Below, piece after piece: positions 1 to 7,094 of a stretch of DNA of 13,662 bases. Made by a program: the position numbers and the translations under genes. The DNA is from Bacillota bacterium (GTDB taxonomy: Bacteria; Bacillota; Clostridia; Christensenellales; CAG-138), in NCBI GenBank assembly GCA_023435855.1, contig JAEZLG010000200.1, positions 1 to 13,662 on the forward strand, read 5' to 3'. The notes below the pieces were generated by a model. It made no database searches. It had not been told where the DNA came from and saw only the letters and a list, made by a program, of their open reading frames with translations. How positions within the stretch are numbered: the stretch's first letter is position 1; each line of letters starts with the position of its first letter.

Positions 1-11
1 TCCTTTTTCAA
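1..11 (-). CDS. xseB: Probable start of exodeoxyribonuclease VII small subunit (XseB), cut by window edge
   Basis: Only three codons and two bases are visible. Just after the xseA stop codon the minus strand has a GGGG Shine-Dalgarno-like run (18-21), then a TTG codon at 11-9, then AAA AAG GA, which would read Met-Lys-Lys-Glu/Asp. XseB proteins often begin with a short charged stretch of this kind, and xseB normally follows xseA directly. An ATG at 16-14 is closed by a stop two codons later, so it is not the start. The call rests on gene order and the ribosome binding site, because no family domain is visible. Confidence 0.4.
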
Positions 12-21
12 TGCATTCCCC

Positions 22-1236
22 TCATTTCTCATCATAGCGTACCCGATTTACCAAGACCTCCGCCGCACCGTCGCGGAATACAATCTCCGCTTCCTTTTCC
101 GAAGCGAGTGCAAGAGCGCTCGTCACATATGCGCCGTCACACTTCTTAACAAGCGCGTAGCCGCGGCTTAACACCTGCATGGGAGAAAGTGCGGCCATGT
201 GTGCATTAAGCTGCTCCAGCCGCCCAAAAGCACCCACAACCGCCGCACGCGAGGCATTGTAAAGAGCAGCGCGTTTTAGTTCAATGCCTTGCCTAAATCT
301 ATACGATGTATTTTGGGGAGCGGCAAATCCGGAAGAACGTTTCAGAGATAGAATAGCTGCGCGATGCGTCATAAGCTTGCTTCTTGCCGCAGTCTTTACG
401 GAAGCTTTCAGTTCCAGTGCGCGCCTTATGAGCTTGTCGTACTCCGGAACACAAAGTTCCGCAGCTGCCGATGGTGTAGGCGCGCGAAGGTCGGCGACAA
501 AATCCGCAATGGAAAAGTCTGTTTCATGCCCCACCGCGCTCACAACCGGTATGGCACTCTCATAGATAGCATGGGCAACCACTTCCTCGTTAAATGCCCA
601 GAGGTCCTCCAGGCTTCCGCCGCCCCTTCCGACGATAAGAACATCGCTTAACGCGAGGCGGTTCATCTCTCGAATAGCGTACGCGATTTCCGCAGCGGCA
701 CCTTCCCCCTGTACTTTGGCGGGGTATAGAAGTACATTCATGTTAGGGAAGCGCCGCCGTATAACATGTTGTATGTCGTGGAATACAGCACCGGTAGACG
801 AGGTGATAACGCCCACGCATTTGGGCAAAAACGGGAGCGGTCTTTTATGGGATGCATCAAAAAGCCCCTGAGCTTCGAGGCGTGTTTTTAGCAGCATGAA
901 ACGTTTGTATAAAAGACCTTCCCCTGCTTCCTCCATGGAGCGTGCGTAAAACTGGTATTGGCCGTCTTTGGTATAGAGAGATACGCCGCCCGTAGTCAGC
1001 ACGGACATACCATCGCGCGGTTCGAAAAGGAGCGATTGCGCGTTCTGTCGAAACATAACGCAACGGATAAGAGCACCGTCGTCTTTCAGGGAAAAATAAA
1101 GATGTCCCGAGGAATGGCGTTTAAAGCCGCTGATCTCACCGCGTACACTAAGTGAGCGCAAAAGCGGATCGCGTTCGATTAGCGTTTTTGCATACTCGTT
1201 AAGCTGTGTTACGCTTAGAACATATCCGCTATCCAT
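22..1236 (-). CDS. xseA: Exodeoxyribonuclease VII large subunit
   Basis: XseA is the catalytic subunit of exonuclease VII. With several XseB copies it degrades single-stranded DNA from both ends to short oligonucleotides, in mismatch repair and damage processing in the cytoplasm. The 404-residue product has the usual length. It opens with an OB-fold nucleic-acid-binding domain (about residues 1-100), followed by the catalytic region with the family motifs VGRGGGSLEDLWAFNEE (about 202-218) and SAVGHETDFSIADF (about 233-246), then the APTPSAAAE segment and a helical C-terminal part. The ATG at 1236 is chosen because MDSGYVLSVTQLN matches the family N-terminus and a GGAG lies about 10 nt upstream; an in-frame start at 1260 is possible but less likely. 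It overlaps the end of folD by 8 nt, which suggests translational coupling. Confidence 0.96.
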   Translation of the reverse strand: MDSGYVLSVTQLNEYAKTLIERDPLLRSLSVRGEISGFKRHSSGHLYFSLKDDGALIRCVMFRQNAQSLLFEPRDGMSVLTTGGVSLYTKDGQYQFYARSMEEAGEGLLYKRFMLLKTRLEAQGLFDASHKRPLPFLPKCVGVITSSTGAVFHDIQHVIRRRFPNMNVLLYPAKVQGEGAAAEIAYAIREMNRLALSDVLIVGRGGGSLEDLWAFNEEVVAHAIYESAIPVVSAVGHETDFSIADFVADLRAPTPSAAAELCVPEYDKLIRRALELKASVKTAARSKLMTHRAAILSLKRSSGFAAPQNTSYRFRQGIELKRAALYNASRAAVVGAFGRLEQLNAHMAALSPMQVLSRGYALVKKCDGAYVTSALALASEKEAEIVFRDGAAEVLVNRVRYDEK

Positions 1237-2080
1237 GACGAAGCTGCTCCGCTGCCTCAATGGTATTTTCCATAAGCATGATAATGGTCATAGGCCCTAC
1301 CCCGCCGGGGACGGGTGTGATGAAGGAAGCTATCTCAGATGCACCTTCAAAGTCCACATCTCCGTGCCATTTACCGTTGACCTTGGTCATACCGACGTCA
1401 ATTACGACTGCGCCGGGCTTTATCATATCCGCAGTGATGAGCGACGAAACACCAACGGCAATTACAAGAATATCCGCTGTCTTGGTGACCGCTTTTAGAT
1501 CTTGGGTCTTGGAATGGCAGATGGTGACGGTTGCATTGTTCTGGAGAAGTAAAATAGCTGCAGGCTTCCCCACCATGGTGCTTCTCCCAACCACCACCGC
1601 ATTTTTCCCCTCAATTTTAACTCCCGTGCTTTCTATGAGTTTCAAGATGCCTTTTGGCGTACAGGGGATAAAACAATCGCGTGCGCAAAAAAGTGCGCCC
1701 ACATTGCAGGAGTTGAGGCCATCTACATCCTTTTTGGGATCAACATGCGGCAATATCATCTGCGCATCGATATGGTCGGGCAGCGGAAGCTGCACAAGTA
1801 TGCCGTGCACGTTTTGATCATTACTCAATTTATCCAGTTGATCGGTCAACTCTTTTGCTGGGACGCTTTTGCCAAACTTATAAACATCGGTTTCAATGCC
1901 GAGTTCCGTTGCCCTTTTTGCCTTAAGGCGCACATATAGGTCGGACGCGGGGTCATCTCCTGCGAGAATAACCGCAAGCCGCGGCTTGATTCCAATTTCA
2001 TGAAGTTTATCTACACGCGCCTTGAGCTTATCCGCGTAGGCGTTGGCGTAACCTGCTCCGTCGATGATGTTTGCCTTCAT
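1229..2080 (-). CDS. folD: Bifunctional methylenetetrahydrofolate dehydrogenase / methenyltetrahydrofolate cyclohydrolase
   Basis: FolD interconverts 5,10-methylene-, 5,10-methenyl- and 10-formyl-tetrahydrofolate using NADP, and so supplies one-carbon units for purine and formyl-methionine synthesis in the cytoplasm. The 283-residue protein has the family length. Visible landmarks are the catalytic Tyr49 and Lys53 in YVRLKAK, the VQLPLP motif (Gln97), the KKDVDGLN folate-site motif (116-123), a Rossmann dinucleotide site with GRSTMVGKP (165-173), and the C-terminal PVPGGVGPMTI signature. The ATG at 2080 has a strong GGGAGG site 7 nt upstream. It lies between nusB and xseA, the order also found in Bacillus. 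Confidence 0.98.
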   Translation of the reverse strand: MKANIIDGAGYANAYADKLKARVDKLHEIGIKPRLAVILAGDDPASDLYVRLKAKRATELGIETDVYKFGKSVPAKELTDQLDKLSNDQNVHGILVQLPLPDHIDAQMILPHVDPKKDVDGLNSCNVGALFCARDCFIPCTPKGILKLIESTGVKIEGKNAVVVGRSTMVGKPAAILLLQNNATVTICHSKTQDLKAVTKTADILVIAVGVSSLITADMIKPGAVVIDVGMTKVNGKWHGDVDFEGASEIASFITPVPGGVGPMTIIMLMENTIEAAEQLRHG

Positions 2081-2095
2081 CCATTACCTCCCGCT

Positions 2096-2107
2096 TATAA
2101 TATTATA
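2096..2107 (-). promoter_or_regulatory. Possible -10 element upstream of folD
   Basis: The minus strand has a perfect TATAAT at 2107-2102 inside a 12-nt AT palindrome (TATAATATTATA). It lies in the roughly 100-nt gap between nusB and folD. There is no convincing -35: an 18-nt spacer gives AGGACG, which matches TTGACA at three positions. It may be a weak internal promoter for folD-xseA or simply AT-rich spacer. Confidence 0.25.
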
Positions 2108-2125
2108 TAGAAGAACAGAAAGCAC

Positions 2126-2148
2126 CGTCCTTAACTGTTAGAAGGACG
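2126..2148 (-). other. Hairpin between nusB and folD, possible weak terminator
   Basis: A perfect 7-bp inverted repeat, CGTCCTT (2126-2132) and AAGGACG (2142-2148), flanks a 9-nt loop about 35 nt after the nusB stop codon. On the minus strand it is followed by a pyrimidine-rich stretch but no true T run, so full termination looks unlikely. It may act as a partial terminator or as an RNA-processing or stability element between nusB and folD. Confidence 0.35.
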
Positions 2149-2181
2149 ATGCCGCGGCGGTCGCTCTTAATAGCGAATGCT

Positions 2182-2601
2182 TTATCCTTCCTGCTTCTCG
2201 CCGAGGCGCTTGGCAAGTGTGCCCAGCATCCCATTGATGTAAGCGGAGGAACGATCCCCGCCAAACTGCTTAGCAAGTTCCACTGCTTCGTTGATAGAAA
2301 CGCTGCACGGAATATCCTTGCGGTACATCATTTCGTATATGGCCACGCGAAGAATCGATAAATCCACCTTAGGCATTCGTTCGAGCTTCCAGCCGATTGC
2401 AAGCTCATGAATGAGCGTGTCAATCTCGTCGCATTGTAATAATATGCCGTCAAGTATCGATTTGGAATATTCTATATCGTCCGGCGTCGGGTGTTCGTCG
2501 ATGTCGGACTTATCTAAGACTGCGTCGTAAGTGTCTTCTCCGCCAAGCAAAGCGGCAAAAGCCAGCTTCATGGCTACTTCTCGTGCGGTTTTTCTACTCA
2601 T
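2182..2601 (-). CDS. nusB: Transcription antitermination / rRNA processing factor NusB
   Basis: NusB binds the boxA RNA element together with ribosomal protein S10 and joins the antitermination complex that lets RNA polymerase read through rRNA operons. The 139-residue product has the family length. It begins with the typical MSRKTAREVAMKLAF, which resembles the 'R..ARE.A...L' helix of NusB, and ends with the diagnostic SINEAVELAKQFGGDRSSAYINGMLGTLAKRL block (about 102-133). The start is fixed by this N-terminus, although the nearest purine-rich site (AGAGG) lies about 15 nt upstream, so the ribosome binding site is weak. It follows the DUF2273 gene by about 20 nt and is probably transcribed with asp23 and amaP. 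Confidence 0.96.
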   Translation of the reverse strand: MSRKTAREVAMKLAFAALLGGEDTYDAVLDKSDIDEHPTPDDIEYSKSILDGILLQCDEIDTLIHELAIGWKLERMPKVDLSILRVAIYEMMYRKDIPCSVSINEAVELAKQFGGDRSSAYINGMLGTLAKRLGEKQEG

Positions 2602-2623
2602 AAGTCGATTAAGCTGCCTCTTC

Positions 2624-2845
2624 TCAATTTCCGCTCTTAAAAATCGCGCCGAAGAACTGCCTTACGCGCTCACGACCGCCCTGGTCGAGAAGCGTTCCAA
2701 AGAGCAGGCAGACGGCCACTATGGTGAACAGCAGTAGTGTTCTCCAAAAACCGATCGTGAAAGAGAGGATCGTAAAGAGGATACCAAACGCTACAAGCAG
2801 GATGCGCCATTTGAACCTCTTTAAAAATTCGGTGAATCCATCCAT
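2624..2845 (-). CDS. DUF2273 small integral membrane protein
   Basis: This 73-residue protein carries two hydrophobic helices, about residues 13-31 and 33-52, with a basic N-terminal amphipathic start (MDGFTEFLKRFKWR) and a charged C-terminus. The pattern KWRILLVAFGILF followed by IGFWRTLLLF matches what I know of the DUF2273 family. Those proteins are encoded beside Asp23 and AmaP in many Firmicutes and Actinobacteria and are thought to help anchor Asp23 at the membrane; that role is inferred from context. Its GGAG site lies about 6 nt before the ATG, and it starts 9 nt after the amaP stop, so the two are very likely co-translated. Confidence 0.85.
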   Translation of the reverse strand: MDGFTEFLKRFKWRILLVAFGILFTILSFTIGFWRTLLLFTIVAVCLLFGTLLDQGGRERVRQFFGAIFKSGN

Positions 2846-2854
2846 AAAAGCTCC

Positions 2855-3421
2855 TTAATCACCCGCGGGCTTGTACGTATTTTGAGCGGCAACGCCAATG
2901 AGGATGGCGACCTCGCGAACAGGAATACCCGTATATTCCTCAAGATAGCTTTTCAGCGAGGTTTTCAGCTCCTCGGTAAACTGCGGCACAGCGGTCTCGG
3001 GGAGAACCACAAGTTTGAGTGCGACGCGAAGCCCGCCGTCGGGTGTAGTATAGATGGAGCTGACACATTCCTTGATTTTGCCGTTTGCGCGGCAATGGCG
3101 CTGCACGAGGTTATCGACCGCTGCAAGTGCAATATGCGTTGCGCCAAGTTCGTTGGCCGAGACGAGTGCTGAGGTGATGCGTGGCGCTGATGGCCTTCTG
3201 TTGAAGCCTATTATGAGCCTGATTGCCACTATGAGAATCAATAGCCCGGCACCGCCCAGTATAAGCGACGCATAAAGGCCCGAATAGGCCATCATCGCGT
3301 TGTAGGTCACATACTCGATAGGCAATAGGTGCGTGGCAATGGCAAGCAAAAGTGTCGCCAGAGCAACCATAATAAGCATCATTACTACGAGCAGAACGCG
3401 GTCAATCACCCTTGGTTTCAT
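2855..3421 (-). CDS. amaP: Alkaline shock response membrane anchor protein AmaP
   Basis: AmaP is the membrane anchor that recruits Asp23 to the cytoplasmic membrane, described in Staphylococcus. The 188-residue product has two N-terminal transmembrane helices (about 8-30 and 49-70) separated by a short loop, then a soluble domain from about residue 85 that resembles an Asp23-like fold. The ATG at 3421 is chosen because a GAGGTG site sits 4 nt upstream and MKPRVIDRV is a typical AmaP N-terminus; the GTG at 3433 overlaps that site and is unlikely. It lies between asp23 and the DUF2273 gene, the usual neighbours. Confidence 0.85.
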   Translation of the reverse strand: MKPRVIDRVLLVVMMLIMVALATLLLAIATHLLPIEYVTYNAMMAYSGLYASLILGGAGLLILIVAIRLIIGFNRRPSAPRITSALVSANELGATHIALAAVDNLVQRHCRANGKIKECVSSIYTTPDGGLRVALKLVVLPETAVPQFTEELKTSLKSYLEEYTGIPVREVAILIGVAAQNTYKPAGD

Positions 3422-3472
3422 GAGGCACCTCACAATCTTATGTACATGATACCCAGTTTAAGGCTGAGGGAG

Positions 3473-3907
3473 TCACTCGGATTTTTCTTTATCCTTTTCT
3501 TTTTCCCTTCTGGGCTCCTTGCTTTCCGCCTTCTCAAATGTAACAGCCTGCACGGCAATGTTAACATTGACAACGCGAAGGCCCGTCATGGTTTCCACGG
3601 CATTCTTGACGGCTTCCTGCACCTTGCGGCAGACCTCATGAATTTTCGTACCGTACTTAATAGAAAGGCTCATCTCAAGAATGACATCGTCTTCCTTGAC
3701 TTCTACCTTAATGCCCTTGGTAAAGTTTTTCTTGCTGGCGAGCATGCCGGTAATTCCCTCCACAACGGTACCGCTGAGGGAATCGACGCCTTCCACTTCC
3801 GTAGCCGCTAAGCCGGCAATCGTCGCTATAACATCCGTGGCGAAAATAATCTTCCCGCCGCCGTCATCCGCTGTAATCTGCGAGTATATTTCGGTCTCCT
3901 GCGCCAT
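3473..3907 (-). CDS. Asp23/Gls24 family envelope stress response protein
   Basis: Asp23/Gls24 proteins are abundant cytosolic proteins, tethered at the membrane through AmaP, that affect envelope and alkaline stress. The 144-residue product shows the core domain (about 8-120), with GKIIFATDVIATIAGLAATEVEGV near the start and the conserved run ending GLRVVNVNIAVQAV. It ends in a strongly charged Glu/Lys/Arg tail (about 126-144) that looks disordered. The ATG at 3907 has an excellent GGAGG site 8 nt upstream; the in-frame start 30 nt earlier is not supported. In Bacillus the equivalent gene yqhY sits in the same place before nusB, but there accB and accC lie between it and spoIIIAH. Confidence 0.93.
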   Translation of the reverse strand: MAQETEIYSQITADDGGGKIIFATDVIATIAGLAATEVEGVDSLSGTVVEGITGMLASKKNFTKGIKVEVKEDDVILEMSLSIKYGTKIHEVCRKVQEAVKNAVETMTGLRVVNVNIAVQAVTFEKAESKEPRREKEKDKEKSE

Positions 3908-3938
3908 ATACCGTTCCTCCTTGCGTTTTCTCATCAAT

Positions 3939-3967
3939 ATTATACCAGTAAATCATGAGTTTGCATA
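3939..3967 (-). promoter_or_regulatory. Extended -10 promoter of the asp23 operon
   Basis: On the minus strand a consensus TATAAT (3944-3939) is preceded by TG one base away (TGGTATAAT), an extended -10 element of the housekeeping sigma factor. With a 17-nt spacer the -35 reads TATGCA, a weak three-of-six match, which is common for extended -10 promoters. Initiation would fall near 3932, leaving a leader of about 25 nt with the GGAGG site. It separates the asp23-to-xseA genes from the sporulation operon upstream. Confidence 0.7.
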
Positions 3968-3983
3968 GCTTTTACCCGCTATG
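3964..3983 (-). other. Inverted repeat between spoIIIAH stop and asp23 promoter
   Basis: CATAGC (3964-3969) and GCTATG (3978-3983) form a 6-bp inverted repeat with an 8-nt loop, 2 nt after the spoIIIAH stop codon. No T run follows on the minus strand, so it is a poor intrinsic terminator. It overlaps the -35 region of the asp23 promoter and could be an operator or a 3'-end stabilising hairpin of the spoIIIA mRNA. Confidence 0.3.
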
Positions 3984-3985
3984 GA

Positions 3986-4495
3986 TTAACCGTAGGGGAT
4001 GATATTAATATTGCCGGCAGGTTCGCCCGTTTGCTCCATTACGATGCTGAGAATCTTGGCAACCTCGGTAGGTTCGAGCACCGCAGCCTTTACCACGACG
4101 TCCACTGAACCCTTGCTGTACATGACGGCGGCGTCCGCAAATCCCTTTGCTTTAATAAGGCTTTCTATGGTGAATTCTTTGTCGATGGTCTCTACAAGCG
4201 CAAGCTTCGCTTCCTGTGCATCCGCAAGCGTTTCTGCATCCGAAGCAGAGGTCTGAATCGCTTCATCTAAATACTTGTATTCGAGTTCATGCCTGCTGTC
4301 TCGGTCTTTCCTATATGCCTCAAAGTAATCCGTTTCACCGCTAAGTGCATCGATACCGGTATTGCCGTTTGCATCTGCGCTTTCCATATCTACAGGGATA
4401 TCTGTTTTACCGCTTAATTTAATGTTCATGTACACCGCGCCCACGAGAAGGAACGCCACCACACCGAGGGTCAAATACTTTTTCCAATTTTTCAT
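3986..4495 (-). CDS. spoIIIAH: Stage III sporulation protein AH (SpoIIIAH)
   Basis: SpoIIIAH is a mother-cell membrane protein whose extracellular domain spans the intermembrane space and binds forespore SpoIIQ, forming the channel needed for late forespore gene expression. The 169-residue product has one N-terminal transmembrane helix (about 8-26), an acidic and glycine-rich linker, a helical stretch (about 55-105), and a C-terminal ring-building domain related to YscJ/FliF (about 107-169, ending NINIIPYG). ATGs occur at 4501 and 4495. The second is preferred because the AGGAG site is 9 nt from it but only 3 nt from the first. It is the last gene of the operon and abuts the spoIIIAG stop. 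Confidence 0.93.
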   Translation of the reverse strand: MKNWKKYLTLGVVAFLLVGAVYMNIKLSGKTDIPVDMESADANGNTGIDALSGETDYFEAYRKDRDSRHELEYKYLDEAIQTSASDAETLADAQEAKLALVETIDKEFTIESLIKAKGFADAAVMYSKGSVDVVVKAAVLEPTEVAKILSIVMEQTGEPAGNINIIPYG

Positions 4496-4500
4496 ATTCA

Positions 4501-5094
4501 TTAACTCCTATCCGTTATAGTCATCTCAAATACGCTGATGTCCTCTGCATCTACGTTGAGCACCGTCTGCACGGCGTTTAGCAAATTGAGCCGCACGGAA
4601 ATATCCGCCGCACCCTCGGCTACTACGATCACGCCCCTTATCTCGGGCTGTTTTTGCGTAAGCACAAGCGCACCGTCCTCCCCGCTGACCGTAACGGGGG
4701 TCTTTTTTTCACTCTGGTTCTGGTTGACGGTCTGACCCGAGTCGTTGAACGTTTCTGAGGTGCTCGTTTGCGTATCTACGCTCATCGCCGGCACGATTTC
4801 AACGGAGGTATCGTAGATCACCATCACGCTAACCTTGCCCGCACCGCGTATGCACGATAGTATTTCCTCCAAACGCTCTTCTACCTGCTGTTCCCCTTGC
4901 GTGACCTCCCCGGCGGATTGCTGCACATTCTGCTGTGCTGTGTTTGAGTCCTTACCGGTATTCACCATGGATAATGCAAGTATTGCTGATAGTGCAAGAA
5001 GAACCCCATATACGGCAAGCTCGAGCTTTTTGTTCTTTTTCATGGCTTGCGCCAGCATGTGGATGGGTTTCAGCCACGGTTTCTTATTTTCCAT
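4501..5094 (-). CDS. spoIIIAG: Stage III sporulation protein AG (SpoIIIAG)
   Basis: SpoIIIAG forms a large ring in the mother-cell membrane of the SpoIIIA-SpoIIQ channel. The 197-residue protein has a basic N-terminus, one transmembrane helix (about 26-44) and a Gln-rich linker. A ring-building motif follows, starting near VEERLEEILSCIRGAGKVSVMV (about 71-92), interrupted by a polar Ser/Thr/Asn-rich insertion (about 105-150). That insertion matches the position of the extra beta element known in Bacillus SpoIIIAG. The motif resumes with IRGVIVVAEGA and the C-terminal strand. It starts 9 nt after the short spoIIIAF, and its stop codon shares a base with the upstream ATG of spoIIIAH. Confidence 0.93.
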   Translation of the reverse strand: MENKKPWLKPIHMLAQAMKKNKKLELAVYGVLLALSAILALSMVNTGKDSNTAQQNVQQSAGEVTQGEQQVEERLEEILSCIRGAGKVSVMVIYDTSVEIVPAMSVDTQTSTSETFNDSGQTVNQNQSEKKTPVTVSGEDGALVLTQKQPEIRGVIVVAEGAADISVRLNLLNAVQTVLNVDAEDISVFEMTITDRS

Positions 5095-5103
5095 ATCACC
5101 ACC

Positions 5104-5277
5104 TCATATGGCCCCGATAAGCTCCGCTATGGGCTGTACCACAGCGAGCAGTATCACAAGGCCAATAATTCTGCATGCGCTTTTTTTTATGTTCCCCTGT
5201 GGCAATATATATTCAAGTACCGTCCGCAATATTGACAACGCGACAATCCGCATCACAAAACCATAGAAAACTTCCAT
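5104..5277 (-). CDS. spoIIIAF: Short SpoIIIAF, membrane region only
   Basis: The 57-residue product carries the two N-terminal helices typical of SpoIIIAF (about 3-25 and 33-53), with MEVFYGFVMRIVALSILRTV and LPQGNIKKSACRIIGLVILL matching the family's opening. Known SpoIIIAF proteins are about 200 residues, with a soluble ring-building domain after the second helix. Here a stop codon follows LIGAI directly, and spoIIIAG begins 9 nt later, so there is no room for that domain. The ATG at 5277 has GGAGG 5 nt upstream; the in-frame ATG at 5289 overlaps that site and is rejected. Identity rests on the fixed AE-AF-AG order plus the helix pattern. It is either a natural domain loss or a very short lineage-specific form. 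Confidence 0.82.
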   Translation of the reverse strand: MEVFYGFVMRIVALSILRTVLEYILPQGNIKKSACRIIGLVILLAVVQPIAELIGAI

Positions 5278-5305
5278 GTCATCCTCCATAGCCTAATGTG
5301 AGGGC

Positions 5306-6478
5306 TCATAGTGCACCACCGGCCGCAATCACAAGCCCCACGGTAATGATGAACATGAGCGCTACCGCTACCACCGCAGCAAACACATACTCGCACGATT
5401 CCGCTACGCATTGGAGCATTTTTGGTATCTTGCCGTCTGAAATAGGCTCCGTGAGCGCCGCGGCGAGCTTTAATGCGAGTGCTGCTCCGCCGATTTGTAC
5501 GGCAGGTGAAAGCGCATATCCCACAGCGATGCAAGCTGCAGCAGCACCGGCGGCGTTTTTAATAAGCACCGTGCAGCCGCGCACCGTATCAAACGTGCCC
5601 GATACCGCCCCCCCAACAATCGGCAGGCTTTTATCGAGCGTATACTTTACGGCCTTGAGACTGATGCTGTCTACCGCAGCTACGCTCATACCCTGCACGG
5701 CAAGTATTGCGATATACACCGTAAACACTACACCTATAGCCCATTTGGAAAGCGATTTTGTGAAGACAAAAAGCCTTGTGAGCTGTGGCCTGTCGGAAAG
5801 ATTGCCCACGATAGCAAATACGCCGCCCGCCAGGATCACAGGCAGTATGACGGTTTGAAAGATCTTAATGACCGTAGTGTTCAAAAACATCATAAGCGGG
5901 CGGAGCATTCCGCTTGCACCAACGCTGCCCACAGCGCTTAATAGTGTAGTCAACACGGGTGTGGATGCCTCCGAAAATTCACTTAGGCGCGATACAGCTC
6001 CATTGGCGAGCCCCACGAGCCGCATGAACAGATACGCTACGATGAATACGCTCATTGCATAGCATAAAAAAGATGCTATCTCCTGTATCCCTTTATCGTG
6101 CTCGTTTTCAAGCAGCACCCCTACTACGCCTGACAAAAGTGCAACACCGATCACAGCGCTTATTGAGCCCAGACTTTCCTTAAGCTCCTTTATAATCGCA
6201 CGGAACACCGTTTCAAGCTTTCCGTCGTAATCGGTATCGGGTTCACCTTCCGCGTACTGCCCAACGAGGTTCTCCACGGTATCCTCCCCCCAAATGCGCT
6301 TTACTTCAGGTGAAAGATCGTTAAAGATCTGCTGCCAGGAGCTAATATCGTACTGCCCCATCTGAAGGTCGAGTTCGTTTTCAACCTCACCCGGCATCTG
6401 AGCAAGCGCAAAACCCGGGATAAATACGGCTAAAACGAACACAACGAGTAGAAGAAGTAAACGAACGCACTTTTTCAT
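5306..6478 (-). CDS. spoIIIAE: Stage III sporulation protein AE (SpoIIIAE)
   Basis: SpoIIIAE is the large polytopic membrane component of the SpoIIIA secretion-like complex in the mother-cell membrane. The 390-residue product starts with a clear signal peptide (MKKCVR, then a Leu/Val-rich core, likely cleaved after FALA at about 26). An extracytoplasmic segment of about 75 residues follows, then several hydrophobic helices through to the C-terminus, including long blocks near 105-165, 180-230, 245-265, 310-345 and 365-390. Length and topology fit the family. Its ATG overlaps the spoIIIAD stop codon by 4 nt (ATGA), a sign of translational coupling. Confidence 0.95.
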   Translation of the reverse strand: MKKCVRLLLLLVVFVLAVFIPGFALAQMPGEVENELDLQMGQYDISSWQQIFNDLSPEVKRIWGEDTVENLVGQYAEGEPDTDYDGKLETVFRAIIKELKESLGSISAVIGVALLSGVVGVLLENEHDKGIQEIASFLCYAMSVFIVAYLFMRLVGLANGAVSRLSEFSEASTPVLTTLLSAVGSVGASGMLRPLMMFLNTTVIKIFQTVILPVILAGGVFAIVGNLSDRPQLTRLFVFTKSLSKWAIGVVFTVYIAILAVQGMSVAAVDSISLKAVKYTLDKSLPIVGGAVSGTFDTVRGCTVLIKNAAGAAAACIAVGYALSPAVQIGGAALALKLAAALTEPISDGKIPKMLQCVAESCEYVFAAVVAVALMFIITVGLVIAAGGAL

Positions 6479-6867
6479 AATGAATAAAGGAGCGTTCCGA
6501 GTACGTCGAGAATAGAAATCACAACAGGTATTGCCACCGTCACGATGAGCACGCGCCCAACGAGCTCTACTTTAGATGCAATCGCCCCCTCCCCTGCATC
6601 GCGGCAAGTCTGTGCGGCAAATTGTGCAAGATACGCAATACCGATCACCTTAATGACGACCTTGATATGCTCGGAGTTTAATCCGTATTTGGCTACAATT
6701 TGGTCAATCATAGCCATTACACCCGAAAGCTCCGTTATGGCTATCAAAAGAAGTACCACGCCTGCGGCTACCGCCGCCTGTACAGCTAATTCCGGTCTAT
6801 ACGCGCGAAGCACCAACACCACGGTCACAGCAGCAAGGCTAATGCCTACAATCTTGAAGATAGTCAT
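6475..6867 (-). CDS. spoIIIAD: Stage III sporulation protein AD (SpoIIIAD)
   Basis: SpoIIIAD is a small multi-span membrane protein of the SpoIIIA channel, loosely related to export-apparatus components of type III secretion (relation from literature, not visible here). The 130-residue product has hydrophobic helices at about 5-21, 28-53, 70-88 and 100-127. The conserved central stretch SEHIKVVIKVIGIAYLAQFAAQTCRDAGEGAIASKVE runs from about residue 65 to 101. An AGGA site sits about 7-8 nt before the ATG. It follows spoIIIAC by 17 nt. Confidence 0.95.
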   Translation of the reverse strand: MTIFKIVGISLAAVTVVLVLRAYRPELAVQAAVAAGVVLLLIAITELSGVMAMIDQIVAKYGLNSEHIKVVIKVIGIAYLAQFAAQTCRDAGEGAIASKVELVGRVLIVTVAIPVVISILDVLGTLLYSL

Positions 6868-6884
6868 ATTGTTTTCCTTTTACC

Positions 6885-7082
6885 CTAGTACAGATCAAAT
6901 ATCCTCTTCATGTTGTCGAACAGGCCGCTTATGAGGTTCACGACCATCGTCAACGTGATAATGAGCCCCGCAAGCGCGGCGAGCGTGGCCATATCCTCAC
7001 GGTTAGTCTGTTTCAACAACTGATAGACGACCGCAACCAAAATGCCGATTCCTGCAATTTTAAATACGATATCGATTCCCAT
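6885..7082 (-). CDS. spoIIIAC: Stage III sporulation protein AC (SpoIIIAC)
   Basis: This 65-residue protein has two hydrophobic helices (about 4-23 and 33-54) joined by a polar loop (KQTNREDMA), the expected size and pattern for SpoIIIAC, a small membrane partner of SpoIIIAD in the SpoIIIA complex. The MGIDIVFKIAGIGILVAVV start is typical of the family. GGAG lies 7 nt before the ATG. It is flanked by spoIIIAB (12 nt upstream) and spoIIIAD. Confidence 0.95.
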   Translation of the reverse strand: MGIDIVFKIAGIGILVAVVYQLLKQTNREDMATLAALAGLIITLTMVVNLISGLFDNMKRIFDLY

Positions 7083-7094
7083 ATTTTCGCTCCG

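Noticed and set aside
1260..1817. Plus-strand open frame (185 codons) opposite folD
   Set aside because: It lies fully antisense to folD, with no ribosome site or recognisable protein features.
5298..5858. Plus-strand open frame (186 codons) opposite spoIIIAE
   Set aside because: It is Ala/Thr/Pro-rich and antisense to a clear membrane protein gene; it is a shadow frame.
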